Of a stretch of DNA of 64,000 nt, positions 13,401-27,500 are shown piece after piece (the stretch's first letter is position 1; the number at the start of each line of letters is the position of its first letter). Below the pieces are notes generated by a model, which was not told the origin of the DNA, did not search any database, and saw nothing but the letters and a program-made list of their open reading frames with translations. A program made the position numbers and the translations under genes. Source of the DNA: Takifugu bimaculatus (lineage: Eukaryota > Chordata > Actinopteri > Tetraodontiformes > Tetraodontidae); assembly GCA_004026145.2 (NCBI GenBank), contig CP034986.1, positions 12,656,804 to 12,720,803 of the forward strand, in the 5' to 3' direction.

Positions 13401-16400
13401 GCCAAAGAACAGGAGAGAGAGAGAAAAGGAGCTGATGACCTGAAGAGACTTTCAGAGGGACACCAGAGGCCTTCAGAGGGACACCAGAGGCCTTCAGAGG
13501 GACACCAGAGGCCTTCAGAGGGACACCAGAGGCCTTCAGAGGGACAACAGAGGCCTTCAGAAAGACACCAGAGGCCTTCAGAGGGACACCAGAGGCCTTC
13601 AGAGGGACAACAGAGGCCTTCAGAAAGACACCAGAGGCCTTCAGAGGGACACTAGAGGCCTTCAGAGGGACACTAGAGGCCTTCAGAGGGACACTAGAGG
13701 CCTTCAGATGGACACTAGAGGCCTTCAGAGGGACACTAGAGGCCTTCAGATGGACACTAGAGGCCTTCAGATGGACACTAGAGGCCTTCAGAGGTAAAAG
13801 GAATACTCCTTATCCTTAATCCTGTTTTTTTTCAATGTTTGATTACGTTCTTGCTCTTTGTTCTCCCTCTTGATCTGGAGAAAGTAAAAAAAATATTTTT
13901 TATGGTTCATGTGAGGAGTATAAAAGGAGACAGACTGCATGATTTCAGCAGTGGGATGAGGATAGGACCAACCCAGAAAGATGTTTTCTTCACTGATGAA
14001 TAAAGCCAATTTAATCCAGCAAAAGCCCTCGGCCATAAACCCAGACCAAGACACGATCATAAATAAAAACAGCCATTCTTTTAACGCCAGTGACGGCAGC
14101 TGCAGGTCTACAACGTCGTCCACAATAACAAAGACTCAGAGTCTCTGACATCCAATCTGATTTAACAAGGTCTGAACTGGACTCAGCCGAGCTGCAGTCC
14201 ACTTCAATCTGCTTCAAAACCATGAAGAACAAAACACAAACCTCACACATGGTTTTCAGCATGCGTGGACGTCTGCACAGCATCATGGGTAAAACAGAGA
14301 GAGACAGAGAAGAAAAGAGGGGGACAAGAGGAAATGCGGGATAAATTAAGACCAGATCAAACAATGCAAATTAAAGCCGGACTGACAAGTCTGATTCTCA
14401 TTTCCCTGCGCACATTTTTACATTTCCACACCACTTCTGCATCCAAGAATTCAAAGTGAGAAGCACTGCAGAAAAATATTGAAGGTTTATGTGAATGTTT
14501 CTTTCTTTGCTGGTTAAATATGTGTTAAATGAGGTGACTGCGATGCATTAACAGTATATACTTAAAAGGTTTATATGGAGATAAAAACTCTCAGGTGCGC
14601 GGGACAAATGTGGTTTCCTCATCAGGAACTGCCGCACACATGCACATGGTGATGTTTAAAAGTCAGATGCTTCGCACATGGAATCTGGGTTTAGCTGCAG
14701 GAAACATAAACTGAGATCAGACTGCTGTCAAAACACTGACTGCCTCAATGTGGAGCGCATCGGACACGAATGAAGCTTGGAACACGCCGTTTATGGCTGA
14801 CATACCAGTGGTGGTGATCCACGTAAAGACTGAACACGGGAGTCGCAGGACAGATGTCGGGATAATCTGCCAGCTGATGAAGGATGGTTTGGTTCTGCCG
14901 GGCAAACATCCCAGACTGAAGACGCACCCATCCAGCAGTCACAAAACTTCCATCCAAAGCTGACAAAGAGCAAAATAAACCTCCCAAATCTTCTTGTTTT
15001 ACTGTGCTGTTAAAATATGATCCAAACCAAAAATCACTCATCTTTTGATGAAGAGGGCATCGTCATCATCAAAGCATCAGTGAAACGAACGGGGTGTGAC
15101 AACGGAGGCAGATAAAAGATGGACAGGAAGACAATTTACAGACAATAAAAGAACAGATGGCATCCAGCCAAATACACACACACACACACACACACACACT
15201 GCAGACCAAATGTGTGGTGAGAGGACCTTCACTTGAATCCACAACCACAGAACAGCAACAAAACTGGTATAAAATCAAAAACTGCACATATCGCAACATC
15301 CTGCATCATTTAATAAGCGTAGAATTTAGCATATGTTAAGTGCAGCATGACGCTTCACTCGTTACCGTTCCATAAATCATTGTAAAGTTTAATAGCTTTC
15401 AGCAGCCACCAGACGGTGATGCGAGCTGACCTCTAAACACCCACTGGCCTCCTGGCCTCCAGACAGGAGCGGCAGCCAAACCTGTTTCCTGTTAGCTGCT
15501 GGTTAATTACAGCTGCACCAGAGTCTCAACGGGAAGGTGCCACCTGATGTTGCTGTTGTTTCGATCAAGAGGCTGATTTGAGGCCTCCTTTGGTATTATC
15601 AGTGTGAAATGGGTTGTTGAAACCTAACACCTCCATATTAACCACATATGAATCACATTCTGCATAAAACACCACCTTTAACTGCTGTTAATGTCTCATT
15701 CTGAATCAAGCACACTGTTGACACAGTGGTTTGTGTCCAGAAGCCAATGAGGCTTGGCTGTCCTCCTGTTCTCATCTCCCTTTGTTGAGCTGAAGAAGCG
15801 ATTTTAAAATCAAAATAGGGCTTTTCAATGTGGAAAAAGTGTGTGTTTCCCTTGAATCATTTGAGATTTACAGCACAAGCACACGAGGGGCGGAAGATGT
15901 TGCTGATTTCTCTGGAAACGTTTACATGGAAAATAAATTACTTGAACTATGAAGTGACCTTCGGTGTGAATGGTTCTCCAGGGTGGAATCCACCAATTGC
16001 ACTAGCTGGAAGAGGCTCCAGACCTCCCATGATCCCGGGGGGTCAGGGTAAAGCTGATGAAAATGAATGGATGAAGTACTTATAGGAAAACCTTCTCTAG
16101 ATATAGGCATCAAAAACAGACATGTGTGCAGAGGCATGCTGGGACTCATGCAGCATGACATCCTGAAACTGGTTGAGTCTGGCGTCTGAGAGCAAACACG
16201 GTGAGCAGGTGACGCTGCAGCAGGTTCCAGACACGCCTCAAAACTGGAAACAACAATAACTACTCAACCAAGGGAAAGACGCTCCAGGAAAGCAGCGGCG
16301 TGCAGCAGGAATGCAGGCTAAAAACATGACCACTGGGGTCAGGTTGCGTCTTTTGACAGGCTGGTGTCAATAACGCCAGAGTGGCATTACAATAACACCG

Positions 16401-19400
16401 TCCCCCTGATGGGTGTATCCTTCATGCTGCTGTGAGGGATGAACATGATAAAACCCTGCTGGATTTACAATGAATTTAAAAAAACTGTTGACAATCAGGA
16501 GAGAGGGAGAGGGAAGGAAGGTGAGGAAGCTGCTCGGTTTTCCCATCACAACCATTTAGATCCGCTGACCTGAACTGGGAGCGATAAAAACGTGATGGAA
16601 AAGGAACAAAGACATCCGTACAGCCCGTGTCTGAAGTGGAATGTGACTCTCTTGGTGTGTCAGGGTTGATAAGGATGTTGGAAAAAGCATCACAGAATAA
16701 AAACAAACGCTCCTCTTTCAAAAATAAGCCAGATGATGGAAAATGTGACATAATTCCCGATCACTGACAGCACTGCCCAGTATTCCCTGTCTAACCTGTC
16801 TGAGGGACCTACCGGTGCCTCATCGGAACCTCCCTCTGGAAAGGCTCCGCATGTTTCAGTTTTTTTGTCTCCGAGAGGCGGAAAAACAAGCAAGACTGGC
16901 ATGTGGTGGTTAAATGGTGGAGATGCCTTCAGGAGGAGATTCCAGAGGTTTGATCTCAGCAGCAGCTTACTGGGTCGGGATCAACGGTCCAACACACCAA
17001 ACATATTCCTTTTACAGTCAGTGCGGGTCCTTCTGTCTGTCCAGTCACTTGATATCTGCTGTATTTGGGGTTGATATGCTGTAACGACAGTCAGTTGCGG
17101 GCGACGACCACAGGACTAAAACCACCTACATGACCAGGTCTCAAAACAAATCATCAACTCAAATAACCTCATGTTAAATGACAGGAAGACTTTTATTTCT
17201 TTAGGACCAATTCTGAACTAAATGTGACCAATTCTGCACTAAATGTGACCAATTCTGCACTAAATATGTTGTGTTATCATCCCGTAACAATGTTACACAT
17301 CAGAAAATAGCCTGAAGTGCACGTGTATACAGGCCAGGTGATTAAATCCAGATGCCAAAGGTCAACCTGCCCTCACGCATATTTAACAGACAAAAACATC
17401 AAAAAAAAAGTTAAAAAAAAACCAAAAAAAACCTGAAAAACCACCAGAAATCCAAATATGAATCTCTAATAAATGGGGGGAAAGAGAGCTACAACCTTGG
17501 CTTGTTTTTATCACAGCAAAACACACCCACACACACATCGCTGCAGGGTGACACAAGCTGGCAGGTTTGAATAAATGACATTTAATGCTACTTTTGTCTT
17601 AATGATTACACACACACACGCACACACACACACACACACACGCACAGAGTGGGATCATGGGTGGAGTGTGGCTGTTCCTCGCCTCAAGGCAGGGTGTGTG
17701 TATCTATATGTGTGTGTGTCTGTGTGTTGGGGTGAAACCGCCGCCTGACTGTGACAAATCAGCAGTGCGACCTCATCAGTCACACGTGGCATTATATTAT
17801 CTCAGCCTTCGCCCCTCACCCCACTTTTCTGACTCTCCACATGCAGTGTGTCGGCTTCTTCATCTGCTGCTGCACAGTAGCCTGTTTTAGGCATCACAGC
17901 TATGTTGTGTGCATGTGCGTGTGTGTGGGCGCGCATGTGTGTTCAAAGACATAATAAAAGCTTCCAAACATCAGCAGTGAATTCCACATTAACATCAGCA
18001 GTAGGTGAATGTGCTCCTGTCTGTCAGTTTCCTTTTGTCTGTCTTAATTAAACCAGTCAGACAGGTAGTGACTGACACACACATGTACGTCCGCACACAC
18101 ACACTCTGCCGAATGCAAGTGTACACCATCTGCACACCATCTGGTTTGAAATGCACACATTGCTTGTTTGTTCAGACGTGACAATAACATCATGACGCAG
18201 ATGAAAAACACACTATATGAAGCACAAAAAATACGAGTGTTCAGAAACAAAGCTGCATCCGGCTACATGTAGCATTAGCTACATATTCTCAGAGTAATAC
18301 GGACTGCACAGAAATAAGCAGATTCAAGTTCAAGTCTAGATTCAGTATTACAGCAAACAATCAAGAAGAGAAGGAAACCAGAAAACGGTGTCTGCCATGG
18401 TTACAGCCACAGGGATTACGATAAGTTTTTTACCCCGAAGTCTGTCATCACTGTGATACAAAGTGGGACCATCCACCAGGTGTGTTTCCTTCACCCAGCT
18501 CATCAATAAATTTAAAATGGTCTCACATGAAAATGTCCCATAAGATTTAATGACTGACATCTTCTCTTAATTGCAGCATTTCAGGAATCAGCATAATTAC
18601 ATTAGCCTTTGCTGAACTAATTATAGCTCCACGCTGCGTCAGATGTGAATAGAAATCCACAAAAATGGCACTAAAACAAAAATTCTCCCACAAGAAAATT
18701 AGGTGTCTGCATTTTTCTTCATTAGTGAGAAAATAAAATAGGGTTGTATTGCTCCCATTTTTCATTTACGTGCATGTGAGTGTGTGTGTGTGTGTTTGTG
18801 TGTGTGCGTCATTAGGACGCCGGGGTGCTGGCTGATAATAGCTGTCCCAGAGAGACAATTAGCATCAGTCTGGAGGAGGATGAGCTGGTATAAAGGAGAC
18901 TAATGTTGGAGATCTGATTAGCATGAAAAACTAAAGAAACAACGGGATTATTGTTCACCTGAGTTTTACCTCACAGCTGCATCAATTATTAGCATCTGAA
19001 CTGAAAATCATCTGTTTTGTTTTCCAAATTAAGAGTCAAAACTGTGTGTCCCCGCTGTTCAGCAGTCAGGTTTTACTACAGACAGATCGCATCTCTGCTC
19101 ACTTCCTGAACCCAACGAGGGCCAGAGGCTGCTGACCTCTGACCCCAAGTGTTGTTCTGGGAAGCCGTTTAGCATTCATGGCGCTGCGAGCGCCTCATGT
19201 CACACACCGTGTGACACGGAGGCCGGCTGCTGAGCTCCACTGAAGGAAATCATTCTAGCGGGCTGCCAAGCGGCCCTGCAGTCGCCCTGAAGGACTATGG
19301 GTAAAAATAAGAACCAGCAGAAAGACAGGAGGCATGTGGGGACAAGGCAGATCCGGTGTATCTACAGTCTTGGTGAAGCTTATCCAGCTAAACCGGCCTT

Positions 19401-20867
19401 CATAAAGGCAAATTCAGCCGCAGGTTTAACGTTCGCAATTGTCCTCTCGTTTCCATCAGCACAGGCGAAGCTGAGCTACGCTGGCTGCATGACAAACAGC
19501 ATCCGTTTCCCACATCCTGGACAACAGAGCGCCTTGTGCGGTGATTTTACAGGCAGAACAGCTGTTCCTGAGGCCGAGGGTATGGGAGGTGAAGGCACGG
19601 CCGGCGAAGAGGACTCCGAGGCCTGCGCCACCTGGGAGGGCTCAGATCCCAGAGGAAGCGGCGCTCGGTGACACCACTGCAGCAGGTGTGAGGACAGAGG
19701 CTGCGATTGTGCGCGGGAACATGAATATTTAAAAGCGAAAAGTCCAATACGCCTACATCCATAAGGTGGGTTTAGCCACAGTGGAAGATGGCAGCTCTGC
19801 ACAGATTTGGGAGGAGCTTTGATTTATTGTGCGCCAGCGTGGAAATGATGAATAATTACTCTGCGCGATAAGCTGCATTAACTCTGATCATTGGCGATGG
19901 CAACCAGTGCGGTCTCCCAGTGGTTAATAACGTGCTGCGTAATGTGTGTGTGTGGTTCTGGAGGCAGCTGTTAATGGTTTCAGCTGTCACACACTGGAAA
20001 TTAAAGCAGTAATTTGCCGGTTTCCACAACCAGGGTGGACAATTTCGTCTTTCGGGATCGTGCTTAATGTGGGTTTATATCAAAGATCTGCACAAGAACG
20101 TGAACAAAACAACAATTTGATGCAACACATAGTGAGAAACTACAACTCTGTGTTACGTATGAAAACACAATCACATAAAAGGCACATTCCAGCAGATAAA
20201 CACACAGGGAAGTATCACAAGCTTAGTACTCATGGACTGACTGACCTAAATATCAAGCTTTTAGGGTGAACCTTCCCCCACCACACACATATGCACGCAC
20301 ACACACACACACACACACACACTCCAAAGCAGATGAAGTGGTTGTTGCACAGAAGAGAATGAGCTGGTGTGAAACCAGCCAATGTTATCAGATTCATTAA
20401 TGAACCACTGGGGTTTGTGGGAGATCGTTTCCCTGCCTTGCCAGCCTGTGTAATTTACCTCTCAGCCTCTAGTCGTTGCGTTCCCATTGAGCAGTAGGAA
20501 ACTGCAGGGTGTGTGTGCCGCGCAGCGTCGCTGAACAAAGCGGCACATCAATCAAAAGGCGGCATGGGGTCGTGTCCCAGTCTCAAACCGGTGTTTCTGT
20601 GTGTGTGTTAACACAACAACGACATCCACGTTTGTCGAGGGGTTAATTAGCGGTTTTATGTCCACCCTCAGTCAGCTTCCGCTCTGATTACAGCTCACTT
20701 TGTTATATAAATACAGCGTTTACATAAAGGAGGACAGCTATGCCACACGAGTGTGTGGGTGTGTATGTGTGACAGAGAGAGAGGCTGAGCCAGGAAATGT
20801 GTTAGAAACATCTTTCATATGGAAACTGGGCGCAATTTTTACTGCTGGTGCTACAAATATGAGAGGA

Positions 20868-20911
<44 letters not shown>

Positions 20912-21355
20912 TTGTCCTCGGCCTTCAGATGGATTTGTGCCTTATATAAGAGCTTTAAACAACACTGACGCTCTTCTGGCATGTCAGCGTCACTGGACCA
21001 GTAAAGGATTAAGACACTGAGAGCCAGGGAAAAAACTATACCTGCAAATACACACTCGCTTGTTAATTTTAAGGTGTGTGTAACAGGATGATGTAAGAGG
21101 TCACCTTTTCATCTATATTCGGAGGAATGTTGCACCTCACATTGGGGTGGATTTTTTCATTTCTTTCCATAATTACAGAAGAAGGACTATCACAATAAAT
21201 ATGTGGAATCATCCTTTAAACAGTTGGACACAACCATAAAATCCATAAAAAGACTGTTTAACATGAGTGAAAACCAACCTTAAACCAAAAAACAAGTCAG
21301 CGTGTCAAATAAATGTGTTCCTCGCAAGTCAGACCTCTTCTGTCACTCAATATAC

Positions 21356-21386
<31 letters not shown>

Positions 21387-24300
21387 ACACACACACCCCT
21401 TAGTGTCACTTTGAGAGTGGGCTGCTGTGAAGTGTGCGTGCATGAGTGTGTGTTGCTGGAAGGGGGAATGTGCTACTTCACTGCTCCCAACAGCTTGGTC
21501 AAATAGGGGAAGCACTCACAAACACACACACACACACACCACTCGGTCCAATATGGGTCTGAGGAGGAAGTGGGCAGGAGAAGATGAAGCGCACACACAC
21601 ATGCTCTCTGACCCCAGCACAACCTCTGCCAATGAAGCGATGAAGCGACACAGCAGACGGCTAATAAGCCTGCGTGTGTGTGCGTGTGTGTGTGAGCGTG
21701 TGTGTAAAATGACAGATGACAAACGTTGCAGCCGGATTTTGAAAGTGGATTTCCAACATTAAAGCTGTATAGACAATGATAAAACAGGTCGGTTCGTGAC
21801 TTTCTGACAAGTGAAAACTAGAATTCACCATGCAGCACGAGCTGCGGCCGATGCTGCAGACGATTCTAGAGTCCAGAGCAATTATCAGCGGTTTCCTGTA
21901 GACCGGTTTACAAAACCACACAAAGTTCTCAGTGTTTCAGATGGGCTGTTAACAAGTCTGAGCACTTTTTTGACCTGGCGCGTTTCTTATCAGCTCATGC
22001 CGTTTGCCTCAAAGCATTTAACTGTCCCTGAACTGTGGAAAACCCTTTTAGAGCAAAAATGCTGCTGAAATCCAACTGATCTCCATCAGATTGTCAGCTA
22101 ATAGTCGAGGGTTTAGGTTTCAAACGTGCAGATATCTCTAAATTGTGAAAAGTTATATGGTCATAGATGTACTGTTAACATTTCATCGACTTCTTAAGAA
22201 CACATTCATCTTGAAGAGGAGTTTATTCGATGGATTGACTGGCTGGATTCATTCTGTCATCTCCTCACACAGTCCCGTAGCATCAACGTCCGACTGCAGT
22301 GACCGAGTATTTGCCTGTGGACGCTGATCTGGACCGACAGTGATTTTGAACCATACACAGAGGAACAGGTTCTCTCCGTTCTCTCAGTAAGACAAGGGAC
22401 AAACTCTAGCTCATTTATTTGTATTTACTTGTCGAATTTGTCCCATTTCCATTACAATACATTGCAAATAAAATATTTCCCTTTCGGTCTAACACAGTTC
22501 TTGCCTGTCCTTGTTTAATATAGTTCAGAGAATAATTAAGCTCACTTCATTCTCACTGTGGCAGCAAGCAAGCTGCCTAATACAGCAGACATTATTATTA
22601 CGTTTTTCCACCAGAAACACAATGGATCAAGTCCGTTTAAACAGTCCAGCTCGCTGGTCAATGAGCGGTTTGGGCTAAAAGCCTTGGAAAGATGGCTCGA
22701 TGGCCCAACAGGGTCGTTGGTCCGTTTCTTGAGAGGGAGGGAAAACTGGAAAAAGATCTGTTGAGGCTGAATGAGCTGCTCCTCTCTGAAAATCCAGCAG
22801 CCGCCACTGACACACACAGTGTTCTACTGGCCTGACCCCCTGGTAGGCAGTGGGCAGACAGAAATAACGTCCCACCCGGAGACTCATATCCAGGACAGTC
22901 CGTGTCCCAGTTCTCATTTCCCACAGTTCCTCACCTCAAAGACAAATGTACTAAATGCAAGTTAATATGACTGAAAACAGTGACTAATTCACAGACGTCA
23001 CCATAAAATGGGTCACGAACAAGCAGTCCTGTTCTCTGTTGAATATCTGTTACTAAAAGCGCTACAGTAGCATTTATTACCTTCTTATGAGCACCAGTGA
23101 GACTTATCACTTGTTACATGCTAACAACATCACATTGGTGGTTTCAGGCTTTGTGCCAACACAACAGAAAGCACAGCTCAGAGAACACACTTGCAAGTAA
23201 CTAAATGCCTAGGTTGGGCTGATGTGCATCGAGGCTTAAGTTTGGAAGGGTAAGGCGAACGATGGTGGTTCATGACAAAATCTACATCTAATTAGTATCC
23301 ATCTCAGCTAATAACAAAATTTGGAATAGCTGGGTTTTAACTGATAGAGGCCAGGCTTACATTTTTAGAAAAAAAAAAACTAAATTCTTTGACTAAAATT
23401 TCAAAATTCAGACCAGAATCAATCAAATAATATAACTTCATATACAGGTGCTTGAAAAGAAAGAAAAAGCATTTCAAAAAGCAGGATTTCAGCAGCATGG
23501 TAGCTGTTGCCTTTAGGAAAGCCCTGTTCCACATGTTTCACTACTGACCTCACAAGACCTCGGCTTTAATATTAATAATATTGTTATTAAGAGGCTGTCA
23601 TAAACTCTGTACATGCAGGTATTTGTACCTATGTATGGATGTATGTCCCAAAAGGTAAATTGAGGTAAGTATGGGATCAGAAAAGGAAGTTAGGAAACAG
23701 GAAATCCTGTTAACAGGTAACATCCCATACTGGCAGGAACCGCTTGTGGAGTCACTTCAGCAGACAACATCAAAGGCACAGACATGACTTGTGGATTGGA
23801 AGTTTCTGTAGGTTTAATTGAAACTTTCCGATCAGTGAATTAGGTTGGTATCAGAACCGGATACTGGATGGGAGTGGCTGGGATGGAATCATTTGCTGGT
23901 TTAATCATTCTAAATGAATGAAAATCAAAAATGTGACGTGAATGTTAAGAATTAAGATGTTAAGAGTTGAAAAGAGATGGAAACATGGGAGAGGATGGAT
24001 GGAAAAACTAAAAGAAAAGTAAGGGGGCAAAAGGAAAGTAGTAAAAAAGGAGGGACAAATGGAGGAAGGCCATCTCTCCATCATCCCTCATGTCTTGGCC
24101 CCCTGCAGCATTGCAGCTAATAGGATTTTCTCCCTATTACACCTATTGTAAGAGACTCAAGTATCACTCTGGGCGAGTGTGTGTGTGTGTGTGTGTGTGT
24201 GTAGTTTTATACATGAAGGGAAAGCAGAAAGAGGGATCAAAGTTGCTTTAACTAAGAAACAGCTTGATTCATCTGCAGGCGCTACAGAGATGAAACTCCA

Positions 24301-24479
24301 ACCATTTGACCGTGAGTGTGTGTGTGCGCGCGCTCGCTCGCTGGTGTGAGTGTGATTGTGTGTATTACTTCTGCATCAGTGTGGATGTAGGTCACATAAG
24401 CATAGACCTTGAATACACCCACATCCACACCCTTTACCTATATATACACCCCTATATTTAGGGCCTATAGATGGATATG

Positions 24480-24522
<43 letters not shown>

Positions 24523-27500
24523 CACAGTGAGGGGCTTCCTCAAACAACAACTTCCTATGTGGAGGGTAAAATTGGTTAAAAAAGAAGATGAGGCTCAGAA
24601 TCTTACACCATCCTCTTTGTTGTTATGGCAACATTTCTATAGGTTGAGGAAATGAATGACTCATAATTAGCTTTAACGAACTCCTCTCAACTATCAGTGT
24701 TGTCATCTGGATTGCAACCCCATTTCCTGCCCCCCCCACCGACACACACAGACCCCGCCTGATCCAACACGTTAGCCGTCAGCTCGTTCAGGGTTACTCC
24801 TGATTGTGACCTGCAGCCACTTGGACTCAGGAATCCTAAAAATGTGGAGCCTGCGCCCTTCTCGCTCCTCCCTGCACCTCATCAGACACACACCGCTGAA
24901 CCTGTTAGTCAAACCGCACAGAGACACCGAGAATACCCCCGCCTGAGGGAACCGTACCCCACAGAAGGATGCATTTGTTGTGTGCACAGGTGGAGGTGCT
25001 CAGGTGAGGTGTCCTGGAACATTTCCAGGTACAAGACATGCTAGAAGCTAAAATACATAATTGTTTTCCAATCTGAGCATGAAGCATGCAACATTTTCTC
25101 CCTGATAGTTGCAGCAACAGAGAAAGTTGTAAAAATCCAGACTCGATTAGCAGCAGGAAAAAGCAGGAAAAACGTGGTGGATCTTTGCAATCGTTCATGG
25201 TTTCTGAACTATAAAACTAAAAAACTTGTGTACATCTTCAACTGGGAGTCGTGTCAGTTGCTCTATGCTTACTTAGGGTGTATGACAACTCACAATAGCT
25301 CACTTGCCTGCAGCTAGTGCACGTGTCCAAAATCGATGAAAACACTGTTTACACACCAACGGATGCAGCAACATTTTCAAACCCACTGCACTTTTGAATC
25401 CTTTTCATATGTTTGCAGGCATCAGAGTGTAAAGGCACAGTCTAAAACAGTAAAAAAAGTTTTGCGTTTTCACTTAAAACTGTGTGAACGGGGGCCTGAA
25501 TAAACTTGTGTGCGTTTCCTGGCTCACAGAGGTGTCAACATGCTGCAGCTGGATGGAGGCTCAAACATCTGTTTGCCCCGGCAGAACAACTGCGCTTCTT
25601 CATCGTCATTTTTTCCATTCTGGCAGAAAGAAGCTGCTGGTGCGTTGTTTGTGTTGGTGGGATACGATGATGGAGCTGTTACGGTCATGTGACCGCACAT
25701 TCTGCTCTGTTATTTAAAATAGAAGAAGTGTTCTGGCCTCCAGCTTCTCCTCTGGTTGTGACTTCCCCTCTAATTCCACTCCTGCTTTCCAAAAAGCCAT
25801 TCTCCCCCCTTCCGGCTGTTCTTTATCTGCATATTTGGGTTTGATCGCCGTCCCCCTGGTTTACTTTTGTTCCAGGCTACGATGGTTTTATGTTTTGGTG
25901 CGTTGAGATCTCTTTGATTCTGAGACTGAAGCAGTAATGAAAGACAAACAGCAAAACCAACATCGCCCCTCTGTCCAAAACAAACACGCCGACCTCATCT
26001 GTTCTGCCCCCACAAACACACGCCGGCTCCACATTGCGCGACCGTTGGAGCCGAACCTCTCCCCCCGGACCCTGACAGAGCCATCGCCACTTTACCTTCG
26101 GTGCTTCCTCCGTTCATGCTCTCGGTGCTGGACTGTGAGAGGACTCTTCTCTTGCTCCTCTGGAGGGATCGATCTGTCTTGGGGCTGCCCGTGGGGGTGG
26201 AGGTTAAGACCCCATCTTTCCTGGTGAAGATCCCGCTGAAGAACCGAACCAAGCGTCTCTCACTGGACCGAGAGCCGCCTCCTCTATACAGGAACCCCCC
26301 TCCCGATCCGTCTTTTTCATCCGACAGCCGCTGCAGATCGCTGTTGTCCAGAGTACGGTTCTTGTTGCCCTGCGCCCTCTCCCAGCGGCTGAGCTCGGAC
26401 ATCGAGTCGGTCTTGTTCAGAATGGCGCCGACCTCCAGGGTTCGGCTCTTCTGCCGGGTGGCTGTGTTGAGGTGCGAGGCTGGAGGTGAAACCGGAGCCT
26501 CTGGGTCCTTATTGTCCCGTGCAGTGTCCCTGCTGATGCAGCTGGAGCTGCTGTGGTGCTTCTCTTTGGACAAGGCCCGTAGGCCGCAGCAGCTCGCCAC
26601 CGCTCCAGTGTCTGAAGCTGAAGCTACGCCTCAGGAGGCCAGGGGGCTGCTTCACAGCTGGAGAGTCGGGGGACAGACATTTGGCTGCTTTTCCATTGCT
26701 TTTAGAGGGACATCTTCCCGTCAGAAGAGGTGCTGGTTCTCTCTTCCATGCTTTTCGCTTTCAAAAGCCTCATCTTCATCTTCGCGCTGCCGTTCTCCAT
26801 CGGTGGAGTTTTATGACACAGATCCTCCTTTGGACCTTCTGATTCAAGCCTTTCTGCCTGGGGTTCTGCTGACATGTTCTCCTCCCTGCTGTGCTCTGCC
26901 AACGGACTTGTGGCTTTTTCCTGCAGGTCTTTCTGGAGCAGAAGCTTCTTGGTGATTTTTAGCCTGCCGAGCTCCAGCTGCCCCGTGCTGAACGTCCTGA
27001 AGTTCCTCATGAAGCCGCGCGATGAGGACAGCTCCTCAGACTCATCCTCCACCTCCTTCAGCTGCTCCAGCAGAGTGCTCCGCGGGATCTCCACGGAGCC
27101 CTCGCGCCTGAAAAGACCCACCTTGGGGTTTTCTCGCTTTTGGGTACCTGAGCCTTCATCCTCATTGTCTAAGCTCTCCCTCTTCACCAAGGTGAGGGAG
27201 ATCCTGTAGACTGTTTTCCTCTGAGGTATGCTTCTCTCCATACTTTCAGTGCAGTCGCTGTCGAGTAAGAACATACCTAATGACCAAAATCCTCCTCAAA
27301 ACGCCTCTTCAGTTCCCTTCATCAAAAAAATTGCTTTTCTTTACAATCCTCCCACCTCATTAAAATTCGAAGCCGTGCACTGTGGCTGGCGTGAGCGATG
27401 TTCATTACTTCAGAAGGTAGAAGATTCAGCCGTGGCGGTGGAGAAAAGAAAAACACTCCGGTGCAATAACCGACCGCTTCTCCCTCATCCAGATGTGCAA

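Larger units (their letters stand above)
11540..26095 (-). other. agap1 intron 1, part between exon 2 and the alternative exon
   Basis: 14.6 kb of intron. It holds the 21-bp minisatellite (13450-13794), the degenerate interspersed repeat at 15955, the 21-bp triplet repeat at 17205, and CA/GT tracts near 12771, 15173, 17609, 20295, 20870, 21372, 24177 and 24481. The unique stretches at 18841-18940 and 20330-20450 contain ATTA-type homeodomain motifs. No coding exon was recognised. Confidence 0.7.

Noticed and set aside
13305..13655. 116-codon frame with RPSEGHQ repeats
   Set aside because: The repeat unit (21 bp) is a multiple of three, so the frame stays open by construction; it ends when the unit variant gains a TAG.
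13450..13794. CRISPR-like regular repeats
   Set aside because: The repeats are directly adjacent with no unique spacers, and the genome is a vertebrate.
24177..24520. Inverted GT and AC runs as a possible functional hairpin
   Set aside because: Both are common microsatellites and the pairing is a by-product of complementary simple repeats.
26101..26955. 284-codon plus-strand frame
   Set aside because: It is antisense to the alternative agap1 exon, whose minus strand carries the AGAP2-like motifs and a matching donor.
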